This document shows, piece after piece, positions 43,327 to 51,321 of a DNA stretch of 64,000 nt. The stretch is from an uncultured Blautia sp. GTDB taxonomy: Bacteria; Bacillota; Clostridia; Lachnospirales; Lachnospiraceae. Every line of letters begins with the position of its first letter. Position 1 is the first letter of the stretch. Where the stretch lies: the NCBI GenBank assembly GCA_934371915.1, contig CAKROE010000006.1:4064-68063 (forward strand), given 5' to 3'. A program made the position numbers and the translations under genes. A model generated the notes under the pieces. It made no database searches. It had not been told where the DNA came from and saw only the letters and a list, made by a program, of their open reading frames with translations.

Positions 43327-43750
43327 GTTGACTTGCCATGCATTTAGTCCTTATGTGGTTCACCAATTGCGGGCGCTTGGTTGACTTGTTTAGTACTAAC
43401 TTTTTGCATAGTCCATCAATTTCGAACGCAAAGTTGGCTTATTTAGTACTAACTTCTTACATAGTCTACCGATTTCGGACACATAGTTGACTTGCATGAC
43501 ATTTAGTCTTCTCGTAGTCCATAAATTTGCCGAAATCAAATGACTTTCCCATGAGTATGTTCTAATCAAGGTAAATAATCGGGGAAAATCGGATGACCTC
43601 CACATGAGTATGTTCTAACCGAGGTAAATAATCGGGGAAAATCGGATGACCTCCACATAAATATGTTCTAATCAAGGCAATCCCGTACGGATATTTGAAT
43701 GACTTCAGAAATAGTATCTGTCTCTCCGGCCAATGGCTGCTGGATATGTA
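43327..43750 (+). repeat. 53-bp-period tandem repeat, array 3 (eight in-phase units)
   Basis: A TGAC or TGGC core starts units at 43327, 43380, 43433, 43486, 43539, 43592, 43645 and 43698, every interval being exactly 53 bp. Units 5 to 7 share ATGAGTATGTTCTAA-like sequence, and units 2 and 3 share TTTAGTACTAACTT, but units differ a lot otherwise. At positions 31-36 most have AGTCCA, AGTCTA, GGTTCA or AGGTAA, followed by AAT(T). The strand is the one with TGAC first. Apparent short reading frames across it look spurious. Confidence 0.92.
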
Positions 43751-43758
43751 CGGAAAAA

Positions 43759-43807
43759 TACAGAGAACCTGCCACCGACCAACTTCTCTCGCATACTTTG
43801 TCATCAA
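43759..43807 (+). repeat. Conserved 49-bp intergenic element, copy B
   Basis: Nearly identical to copy A at 41394-41441, again ending CATCAA and again followed at short distance by a strong hairpin (43817). Confidence 0.85.
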
Positions 43808-43816
43808 GAAAAGAAA

Positions 43817-43843
43817 CAGGGCGGGATCTGAAATCCCGCCCTG
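43817..43843 (-). terminator. GC-rich hairpin downstream of the DUF6147 gene
   Basis: CAGGGCGGGAT and ATCCCGCCCTG form a perfect 11-bp stem with a 5-nt loop. On the minus strand it is followed by TTTCTTTTCTT, so it may end transcripts of the DUF6147 gene 270 bp upstream. Confidence 0.65.
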
Positions 43844-44105
43844 CCTTACATGGTTTTGGTTTGGTTTTAAAAAGCCTGCAGGCAACTCGTCCCCTTCGAA
43901 AGGTAACGGATGTTTACACGGTTTATTAGTTGCATTCTCCGGTGTACGTGATGCCCGCAGTAGTTTTGTTTAAAGATTTTGTCTTAGGTTTTTAAAGTTA
44001 TAATTTGTTAATTGGTTTTACATGGTTTAAAAAAATTTGGTTTTTAATTGGTTTTTTGGTTTTCTCTCTAATGTTGTTTTTGGGTTAATAGTTACTGTTG
44101 AGTGA
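43844..44105. other. T/G-rich intergenic stretch
   Basis: No gene is seen. The plus strand is strongly T/G-biased from about 43980 to 44100, with TTGGTTTT-like blocks repeating irregularly. Its role is unknown. Confidence 0.45.
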
Positions 44106-44111
44106 TTGGAA

Positions 44112-44609
44112 TTACTTAATCATAATGCCCTGTGTCAGAGTGGACGTAGACTCCTTTAAGCCACCATTGCTGGCTGCATGGTATCCACGCACACGATAGT
44201 AAGTGCCACTTGGAACGATAACATCAATGGTTCTGCTGAGACTGGTTGCATTCTTTCCAGTAAAGTTCCAGTATTTGTAAGTACTGTAGCTTCCATTTAC
44301 TTTACGTTCCAGATAAAGTGACAGATATACTTTGGCACATTTCTTATGGCACTGTGTCAATCCAAAAATAGCTAATTCTCCACTGTTTACTTTCTGGATT
44401 TTTACATTTCCCAGATTCAGATTGGTTCCACGAAGCACACTGTAACTGGTATCTTCGGCAAAATCCTCAGTAGTTTCCTCATCGGTAAGTTCTTCCTCGG
44501 TGATTTCATCCAGAATGCTGGTCGTTTCTGCCAGTACCGGTGTTACACACATAGATACTGACATTCCTGCTGCCATAAGAAGACCAAGTAATTTCTTTCT
44601 TCTGCTCAT
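44112..44609 (-). CDS. Secreted DUF6147-like protein
   Basis: A 165-residue exported protein. The signal peptide KKLLGLLMAAGMSVSMCVTP has cleavage near VLA-E. An acidic stretch (residues 30-55) is followed by a beta-rich domain with LRGTNLNLGNVKIQKVNSGE, GLTQCHKKCAKVYLSLYLER and VIVPSGTYYRVRGYHAASNG, which recalls the Lachnospiraceae DUF6147 family (from memory). Function unknown; the two cysteines in QCHKKC may form a disulfide. It lies 70 bp downstream of the DUF4367-type membrane protein. Confidence 0.8.
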   Translation of the reverse strand: MSRRKKLLGLLMAAGMSVSMCVTPVLAETTSILDEITEEELTDEETTEDFAEDTSYSVLRGTNLNLGNVKIQKVNSGELAIFGLTQCHKKCAKVYLSLYLERKVNGSYSTYKYWNFTGKNATSLSRTIDVIVPSGTYYRVRGYHAASNGGLKESTSTLTQGIMIK

Positions 44610-44679
44610 TTCTCACTTCCTTTCACTATGTAAACATACCCTTACATAATATATACGTAAGAAATCGCAAAAAATCACT

Positions 44680-45873
44680 CTAAAGTCTCATTTCTTTTAT
44701 AATTTTTTTTAATTCATCTATATCAATTCGGCCAGACAAGGCATACATAACATCATCTTTGGTCCAATTCGCAGTATAACTTGGTGCATTCTCCCCTTCA
44801 TCATATACTTTCTCAATTGCAACTTTTGTTTTTTCATCCCCAGCAACTATACTTTCCTGCACATCTCCATGCAAACTATATATATTACTTGAAGTAACTT
44901 CATTCTGCTTATTAATATAAAGCATTAAAATTGTTTCTTCACATTGATATTCCATTTGAGCAGCTGAAGTTTCTTCGCTAATAACATAATCCAAAAATTC
45001 CATTCCATCTGGTCTATAATAGAACTCAGGAACTTTAACGCCTATTTTATCTTCTATCTCTTGTATTGCATCATATTCGTCAATATTTACATCTTCATTC
45101 TCGTTATCATTTCCAGTTATTATTTTTGTATCATTCCCTGTCAGATACTTAAATCCTCTGACCCAATAATTCCTATTCGCCTCACTTGTCATGCTCGCAG
45201 CAAATACGCACAGCAGACATACGCCTGCCACTCCCGCGACTTTACCCAGCCGCAGATAACTCCACTTCTTTCTGACCGGACGGTCATTCTTTGAACTTTT
45301 CTCTGATGATACCCCAGTATCAGATACTGTTGATATCTCTGTCTTCACAGACGAGTAGGAACCTTCTGTTGCCCTTGCTGCGGTACCAGCCTCTTTTGAA
45401 CTTCCCGGCTCCATAGAGACAACTTTATCCGCAGCTGCTTTTTCCGCGCCACCAGCCTCCTTCGAGGTTCTCGCCTCCATAGAGATAATTTTCTCCCTGG
45501 CTGTCTTTGACACAGAATCATTGTTCTTCTTCGCCACAGCATCTCCGGCAATTTCTGTCCCGACACCTCTGACCGCTTTCTTTGAAAGCTCAGAAGTGTC
45601 ATCCGGCTCGTCCGCCTCTTCATACAGTCCTTCTTCTTTCAGACGCTGATAGAATTTCTCTCTGGGGACACTCAACTCTTCTGCGATATCGAGGTTTTTC
45701 TCATACTCCTGTCCGGCAAACAGAGATTTCTCGATCACTTCCGCCTCATTGATGTATGTTTCCTCAAGCCACTGCCGGAATTTCTCATCGTCTTCCATAT
45801 CCGGCATGTCCGTCATCAGATCCTCTATATGATTGTGATTATCTTTTTGTTCTTGTTCAAACTTTTCTTTCAT
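44680..45873 (-). CDS. Membrane protein with DUF4367-like domain, probable anti-sigma factor
   Basis: A 397-residue protein from the ATG at 45873. An acidic cytoplasmic N-terminal part (residues 1-75) precedes a Lys/Ala/Ser/Thr-rich spacer with repeated [17 protein letters not shown] and [16 protein letters not shown] units. A membrane helix ([20 protein letters not shown]) is followed by an extracellular domain resembling DUF4367 ([35 protein letters not shown]). Such proteins often act as anti-sigma factors. The start is uncertain: AAGGAG is 16 nt before this ATG; an in-frame TTG at 45900 is the alternative. An ECF sigma gene lies beyond murG at 47045-47584. Confidence 0.82.
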   Translation of the reverse strand: MKEKFEQEQKDNHNHIEDLMTDMPDMEDDEKFRQWLEETYINEAEVIEKSLFAGQEYEKNLDIAEELSVPREKFYQRLKEEGLYEEADEPDDTSELSKKAVRGVGTEIAGDAVAKKNNDSVSKTAREKIISMEARTSKEAGGAEKAAADKVVSMEPGSSKEAGTAARATEGSYSSVKTEISTVSDTGVSSEKSSKNDRPVRKKWSYLRLGKVAGVAGVCLLCVFAASMTSEANRNYWVRGFKYLTGNDTKIITGNDNENEDVNIDEYDAIQEIEDKIGVKVPEFYYRPDGMEFLDYVISEETSAAQMEYQCEETILMLYINKQNEVTSSNIYSLHGDVQESIVAGDEKTKVAIEKVYDEGENAPSYTANWTKDDVMYALSGRIDIDELKKIIKEMRL

Positions 45874-45960
45874 CTTACTATCTCTATCTCTCCTTGACAA
45901 TTTTGCCCCGGTGGTTCATAGTTATGGTTAATAAAAAGATTTTTCAGGAGGAATTCCCTA

Positions 45961-47030
45961 TGAAACATATTGTTCTCACCGGCGGTGGTACTGCCGGCCA
46001 CGTTACCCCCAATATCGCCCTGATTCCGACACTCAAAGCTGCCGGATATCAGATTTCCTATATCGGTTCCTATGAAGGTATTGAGCGCAAGCTCATCGAA
46101 GAAATGGGAATTCCTTATTACGGAATCTCCTCAGGCAAACTCAGACGTTACTTTGATCCTAAGAACTTTTCCGATCCGTTCAGGGTTCTCAAAGGTTTCC
46201 TCGAAGCCAGGAAGCTCCTTAAAAAACTGAAACCTGACGTTGTATTTTCCAAGGGCGGTTTCGTCACCGTCCCGGTTGTGATCGCTGCAAAAAAATGCAA
46301 GATCCCAGCAATTATTCATGAATCAGATATGACTCCGGGCCTTGCCAACAGGCTCTGTATCCCTTCCGCAGTCAAAGTATGCTGCAACTTTCCGGAAACC
46401 GTCAGCAGTCTTCCGGCAGATAAAGCTGTCCTCACCGGTACTCCGATCCGTCAGGAACTTCTGAAAGGTGACAAAGAAGCCGGCAGACAGTTCTGCGGAT
46501 TTACTTCCGACAAACCGGTCCTTATGGTGATCGGCGGAAGCCTCGGTGCAGCCTCTGTCAACGACCACATCCGCAAGATCCTTCCGGAACTTCTGAAAGA
46601 GTTTCAGGTCATTCATCTCTGCGGCAAAGGCAAAATGGACGAGTCCCTCAAGGGTACCGAAGGTTATGTACAGTACGAATACATCAAGGAAGAACTTCCG
46701 GATCTCTTCGCTCTGTCCGATGTCGTAATCTCCCGTGCAGGTGCCAATGCAATCTGTGAGATCAGTGCCCTTCACAAACCAAACCTTCTGATTCCGCTCT
46801 CTGCAAATGCAAGCCGCGGCGACCAGATCCTGAATGCCCGTTCTTTTGAAAAACAGGGATTCAGCATGGTACTTGAAGAGGAAGAAATCACCGATGAAAA
46901 GCTCCTCGATACCATCCATCAGTTATACAAAAACCGTCATACTTTCGAGGAAGCAATGGCCGGTGGCAAACAGATGGATTCCATTCATCATATCTTTTCT
47001 CTTATTGAGGAATGTGTATTATCCAGTTAA
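45961..47030 (+). CDS. murG: UDP-N-acetylglucosamine--N-acetylmuramyl transferase MurG
   Basis: A 356-residue glycosyltransferase making lipid II at the inner face of the membrane. It has [48 protein letters not shown] and [25 protein letters not shown] lies 8 nt before ATG 45961. It lies alone on the plus strand between two minus-strand genes that may belong to one sigma/anti-sigma system. Confidence 0.97.
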
Positions 47031-47044
47031 GCAACAGAAGGCAG

Positions 47045-47584
47045 TTACAAATGTGACTGCCTTCTTAGTTTCTCCAGTTCTTCTATAATCCACGCCTTTG
47101 AACGCAGATTACGGTTGTTTACATTGTTCGTTGTGATCCCGTATTCCTCAGCAACTTCCGAGGCCGGAATCCTGTGCATCTTGGTTTTTATCAAAATATC
47201 ATAGTTCTGTGGATTTCTCATTCTGAGTTTCCGAAGAACAAGTCTCTGATAAGTTTCTTCTTCCATGCGCAGAAGCTGTGCTTCCGGGTCTCCTCTTTCA
47301 TCGGGAGTCTCTTCCACACCCTCTTCGTCGAATGTACACATTTCCTGTTTGGTGGAGGGTTTTCTGAAATAATCGTTGCATTTGTTTGTAGTTGCGCGAA
47401 GAACCAGTGCTTTCAACTTCTTATGGTCTGAATAATCCAGATTTTCCCTCATCTTGTATAATGTGATGAAAATCTCCTGACTGATATCTTCTGCCAGAAG
47501 TTTATCCTTCGTGATACAGTATGCAACATATGCTGAGAATCTTTGATATTCATCATAGAACTTATTAAAATTCTCAATCGTCAT
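47045..47584 (-). CDS. ECF-type sigma factor
   Basis: A 179-residue sigma-70 family protein. Region 2 (AYVAYCITKDKLLAEDISQE, IFITLYKMRENL, KALVLRATTNKCNDYF) is followed by region 4 (YQRLVLRKLRMRNPQNYDIL, ASEVAEEYGITTNNVNNRNL). It ends 14 bp from the convergent murG. The Shine-Dalgarno sequence is weak. Its likely partner is the DUF4367-type membrane protein on the other side of murG. Confidence 0.9.
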   Translation of the reverse strand: MTIENFNKFYDEYQRFSAYVAYCITKDKLLAEDISQEIFITLYKMRENLDYSDHKKLKALVLRATTNKCNDYFRKPSTKQEMCTFDEEGVEETPDERGDPEAQLLRMEEETYQRLVLRKLRMRNPQNYDILIKTKMHRIPASEVAEEYGITTNNVNNRNLRSKAWIIEELEKLRRQSHL

Positions 47585-47639
47585 TCGTATTTACGCTTTC
47601 GTTTTATTTTGTCATTTTTTCTTACGTATTCTGTATGAC

Positions 47640-48044
47640 TCATGCTTTTACTTTATTCAGAATCTCTTCTTTCATTTCATCGGTCAGTTCGCCCGGTTTC
47701 CATGTCAGACCAACCTGATCTCCTTCATAACGCGGAATCAGATGCATATGGAAATGAAAAACTGTCTGACCTGCAATCTCTCCATTGTTCTGTACGATGT
47801 TAAATCCGTCACAGTTCAGTCCGTCTCTGAGCTTTGTCGCCATTTTTTTTGCAAGAACCATTGCCTTCGCTGCGGTCTCATCCGGAAGTTCATAAATATT
47901 GGCGGCATGTGATTTCGGAAGAATCAGGGAATGTCCCTTAGAAGCCGGTCCCAGATCCAGGATCACGCGGAAGTCTTCGTCCTCATATAATGTAGCGGAT
48001 GGAATTTCTCCATTCGCGATTTTACAAAAAATACAATTTTCCAT
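47640..48044 (-). CDS. HIT-family nucleotide-binding protein
   Basis: A 134-residue Hint-type HIT protein with the histidine triad HFHMHL near residue 96, NGEIAGQTVFHFHMHLIPRY, and the N-terminal ENCIFCKIANGEIPSATLYE segment with a CxxC. HIT proteins hydrolyse AMP-lysine-type and other nucleoside phosphoramidates. Full length. Confidence 0.96.
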   Translation of the reverse strand: MENCIFCKIANGEIPSATLYEDEDFRVILDLGPASKGHSLILPKSHAANIYELPDETAAKAMVLAKKMATKLRDGLNCDGFNIVQNNGEIAGQTVFHFHMHLIPRYEGDQVGLTWKPGELTDEMKEEILNKVKA

Positions 48045-48181
48045 GATAAATTCCTCCTTCAGAATTCTGTAAAAATAACTGTTTAATGACTATATTGTCT
48101 CGTATTTGCGCGAATTTTTCAATATGAAATTTGTTGATTATGGTATTTTATGATGATACACTTCCCATGAGGTGACAGATT

Positions 48182-48862
48182 ATGCAGGAAAAAAACAGAT
48201 TTGAACAGCAGAAAAAAGAATTTCAGTCGACACTCTCGATGTTCTCACATGAGATACGCAACCCCCTCGCTCTTATCACAAGTGAGTTACAGATGTTATC
48301 CGACCATCATCCTCAACTTTGTCTGGATGAACACTGGGACAACATTATGGAGAATTTGAATTACATCCGTGAGCTTCTTGATGAACTTTCCCGGTATCAG
48401 AATGCAGGACATCTTTCTCTCGTATCAACCGATCCGAGCATTTGGCTTGCTCGAATTACCAATACCTTTCGACCTGCACTGGATTATCTTGGCATTGCAC
48501 TTGAGACTGACATCCCCAAAAATCTTCCCCATCTTGAACTGGATCAGACAAAAATCCGTCAGGCTCTTTTTAATCTTCTCCGTAATGCGCAGGAAGCTAT
48601 TCAGCACGCACACGGCAAAATTCGAATCACCGCTTCTGCTGTTTCAGATGGAATCCGGATCACCGTCCATGACAATGGCTGTGGCATGACCGCAGAACAG
48701 ATGGAACAGATCTTTTTTCCTTTCGTAACGTACAAGCCCGGCGGTACAGGTCTCGGGCTTGCTGTCACCCGGCAGATCATCGAAGCACACCATGGGACAC
48801 TCCGTGTCGAAAGTGTACCCGGTGAAGGAACAACCTTTTATATTCTTCTGCCTCTCGGATGA
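48182..48862 (+). CDS. Soluble histidine kinase without sensor domain
   Basis: A 226-residue protein with DHp H-box SMFSHEIRNPLALITSE (His 23), N-box FNLLRNAQEAI, G1 VHDNGCGM, F-box FFPFVTYKPGGTG and G2 GTGLGLAVT. There is no membrane helix or input domain, and no response regulator is adjacent. Such short kinases in spore-forming Firmicutes can act in phosphorelays; this is inference. GAGGTGAC lies upstream of ATG 48182. Its last 25 bp overlap the 3' end of the convergent rhomboid gene. Confidence 0.88.
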   Translation: MQEKNRFEQQKKEFQSTLSMFSHEIRNPLALITSELQMLSDHHPQLCLDEHWDNIMENLNYIRELLDELSRYQNAGHLSLVSTDPSIWLARITNTFRPALDYLGIALETDIPKNLPHLELDQTKIRQALFNLLRNAQEAIQHAHGKIRITASAVSDGIRITVHDNGCGMTAEQMEQIFFPFVTYKPGGTGLGLAVTRQIIEAHHGTLRVESVPGEGTTFYILLPLG

Positions 48863-49431
48863 TACAGAAGAACGGAAATCACAAGTCCACTGACCAGTCC
48901 GGCAACGTGCGCCGTATTGTCCACTCCCGTACTGGTAAATCCATAATAAAGAGAAAAAAAGGCCATAACAAGAATCTGTCTTGCGGACAGATCACCGAGC
49001 CATCCTTTGTTACGGATGACAATATAGATCATCGCTCCCATAACAGCAAAGACTGCACCGGATGCACCCGCTGATACCGCGAAATCCATAGATTTCAGTT
49101 CCACAAGCACAGAGATCACATTACCAAGAAGTCCACCCACAAGATAAATGATCAGAAATTTTATCCTGCCGATCACACGTTCAAGACGGCTTCCCAGAAC
49201 AAACAGCACCAGCATATTATTCAGAAGATGCTCAATTCCGAAATGCAGGAACATACAGGTAAACAGACGGTAATATTCTCCGCCCTCTACGATCATCGGT
49301 GTATAAGCTGCACCGCAGTCCAGCATATGCATCGTGTTCTGCGAACTGCCGGTGAATTCCACCGCAAGAAATACAATAATGTTGATCAGTATCAGGCCGA
49401 CCGTCACCGGCTCTTTTTTTATTTCTTCCAA
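48838..49431 (-). CDS. Rhomboid-family intramembrane serine protease
   Basis: A 197-residue integral membrane protease with several membrane segments. The catalytic serine is in VSAGASGAVFAVMGA and the histidine in DNTAHVAGL; the HFGIEHLLNN loop is typical. It cuts membrane proteins within the bilayer. I chose TTG 49431, because AAAGGAG lies 7 nt upstream, in the last codons of the upstream gene. It is the last gene of the UbiA/HAD/GT87-like cluster, so its substrate may be one of those membrane proteins or something unrelated. Confidence 0.92.
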   Translation of the reverse strand: MEEIKKEPVTVGLILINIIVFLAVEFTGSSQNTMHMLDCGAAYTPMIVEGGEYYRLFTCMFLHFGIEHLLNNMLVLFVLGSRLERVIGRIKFLIIYLVGGLLGNVISVLVELKSMDFAVSAGASGAVFAVMGAMIYIVIRNKGWLGDLSARQILVMAFFSLYYGFTSTGVDNTAHVAGLVSGLVISVLLYHPRGRRI

Positions 49432-49435
49432 ATTC

Positions 49436-50647
49436 TCACTCCTTTGTCCTATAGACACACCAGAAACGACACAGGATTATCGCCGCAACTGCGATCAGAA
49501 ATCCATCCGCACTCTTCGCCATATTTCTTATGGCAGCTGTTTTTCCGCCGACCATAATCAGAAAATAGACCGCGCAACGGCTCATTTCAAGATAAAAAAT
49601 ACACCCTGCCGATAACACGAAATGTTTTGTGCTGATCTTCTTTTCCAGACAAAGCCAAATAAAAAGCGCTGCTACAAAAGCAAGAATCAGATAGTCCGTC
49701 CCATTCTTATACATCCAGAATGTCGATGCTGTACAGGCAGGTGCATAGAGGATCAGTGAATCTGCTTCTGCACCACCTTTCTTTTTCAGGTAAAGCCAGC
49801 TGCCTCCGGTAAACAAAACTCCTATCAGCATATTCGCCATCAGAATCAACGTAGAATTAACACCAAACGACTGCAAAAATCCAAGCAGGCCGAGATACTG
49901 TTTCGATGAAACTGTTCCGCTTGAAAAAGTTTCTTTCAGTAAAACCAACGGAGAAGTTCCGGTAATCGCAGAAGATGCCACCCATCCGGCAATGTCAATG
50001 ACTGCTGCCGTGATCAGTGGTTTCCATTTGCGGTTTAGAAGCCATACCAGGCAGATGATCATAGATATCTGCGGTTTCGTCATAGCGAATCCCATACAGA
50101 TACCGGCAATCCATGGATTCGAATCTGTCAGGCAGATTGCCAGAATGCAGAGACAACAGAGGATTGCCCCGGAATTTCCATATCGAAGAGAATACATGAA
50201 ACTGAAATGTCCTCCGATCAAAAACAGAAACAGCAATAAAAGCTGACTGGAAAATTTCTCACGGAATTTGCGGCAAACAACAGCTCCGGTAACGATATAA
50301 GCGATAAAGTGTAATACCCAGAGATATATTTTTGCCTGTTCAAGCGGAAGAAATGCTCCATAAAAAGCAGTTCCCATCACGCAGCACCACGGAACGGTCG
50401 CAAAACCTGACGGGATTTTTCCTACAGAATCCAGCAGGGCATCCTTTCCGATCAACGGAAACGGATCATACCCCAGCAATGTATAACGACTGATCCGCCA
50501 GTGTCCCTTAATGTCATATCCGGAATAACCCAGATAAAAATAAAATACGATGCACATCAGGATACAAAGCATCAGAAGTCCGGCAATCAACCGGAAACGT
50601 TTTTCTCTTATGTCTGAACCTGTGTTATTTTTTGCAGCAGATGTCAT
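49436..50647 (-). CDS. GT87/DUF2029-like polyprenyl-phosphate glycosyltransferase
   Basis: A 403-residue integral membrane protein with about ten hydrophobic segments and a GT-C layout: an early loop DIKGHWRISRYTLLGYDPF, GHFSFMYSLRYGNSGAILCC and MGFAMTKPQISMIICLVWLL. Such proteins transfer a sugar from a polyprenyl phosphate to a glycan or lipid outside the membrane. The family is inferred from the hydrophobic pattern and the GNSG and TKPQ segments. It overlaps closely with the HAD and rhomboid genes, so it is one unit with the UbiA enzyme that could make its donor. Confidence 0.85.
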   Translation of the reverse strand: MTSAAKNNTGSDIREKRFRLIAGLLMLCILMCIVFYFYLGYSGYDIKGHWRISRYTLLGYDPFPLIGKDALLDSVGKIPSGFATVPWCCVMGTAFYGAFLPLEQAKIYLWVLHFIAYIVTGAVVCRKFREKFSSQLLLLFLFLIGGHFSFMYSLRYGNSGAILCCLCILAICLTDSNPWIAGICMGFAMTKPQISMIICLVWLLNRKWKPLITAAVIDIAGWVASSAITGTSPLVLLKETFSSGTVSSKQYLGLLGFLQSFGVNSTLILMANMLIGVLFTGGSWLYLKKKGGAEADSLILYAPACTASTFWMYKNGTDYLILAFVAALFIWLCLEKKISTKHFVLSAGCIFYLEMSRCAVYFLIMVGGKTAAIRNMAKSADGFLIAVAAIILCRFWCVYRTKE

Positions 50648-50648
50648 A

Positions 50649-51320
50649 TCAGATTTTCCACTCCCTGTATTGTTTTTTTCTTGCTGCAGATCGTGAGCGC
50701 AGAATCAGCCAGTCCGTACCTGCAGCCGCGGCACACTGCCCGTCTTTTTCCTCACGGTCTCCGATCATCAGGACATCTTCTTTTTTCAGATGGTTTTCGC
50801 CGAGGATGAACGCGAATCCCTCCGGATCCGGTTTCAGATAAGAAAACCGGACATTGTCCGGATAATAGAGTCCGTCCGCCTCAAGTTCCAGTACGCGGCT
50901 CTTGTCCTCAAGCGGATAATCTGAATACAGATATACATGATGTCCTTTTTTCTGCTGTTTTTTCAGAAATGCCAGCAACTGCCTGTCGCGGCTTTTGTAT
51001 ACTGCCCGAAGAGGGCGTCTGTACATCCATTCTTCAATGATACTGTCTACTTTTTCAGAAGAAAAATGGTATTTATGCGAAAGAAGGAGGCGTATCCTGC
51101 TTTCACAGTCCGCTTCCTTCAGTAATTCTTCAGATTCTCTTAAGTGACGGTAGTCTTTGAGCAGGAACGCTTCTCTGTAATTTCGAATATGCACGAGAAA
51201 ATATCCTGCCATCTGCACCAGCATCTGCAGACGCATCGGATATTTGTAGTAGAGCGTTCCATCCATATCTACCACATAGTTTTTGTACTCTTTGATTGAT
51301 TTATGTAAACTTTTATCCAT
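50649..51320 (-). CDS. HAD-superfamily hydrolase
   Basis: A 223-residue HAD protein: motif I VVDMDGTLYYK (D18, D20), motif II VYLYSDYPLE, a lysine in YLKPDPEGF, motif III/IV VLMIGDREEKD. The cap region is helical. It is a phosphatase of unknown substrate. One base separates it from the UbiA gene and one from the GT87-like gene, which suggests a step in polyprenyl-phospho-sugar synthesis. Confidence 0.92.
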   Translation of the reverse strand: MDKSLHKSIKEYKNYVVDMDGTLYYKYPMRLQMLVQMAGYFLVHIRNYREAFLLKDYRHLRESEELLKEADCESRIRLLLSHKYHFSSEKVDSIIEEWMYRRPLRAVYKSRDRQLLAFLKKQQKKGHHVYLYSDYPLEDKSRVLELEADGLYYPDNVRFSYLKPDPEGFAFILGENHLKKEDVLMIGDREEKDGQCAAAAGTDWLILRSRSAARKKQYREWKI

Positions 51321-51321
51321 A

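Noticed and set aside
43562-43885. Minus-strand open frame over the repeat array
   Set aside because: Its residues simply translate the 53-bp repeats and the 49-bp element; no start signal.
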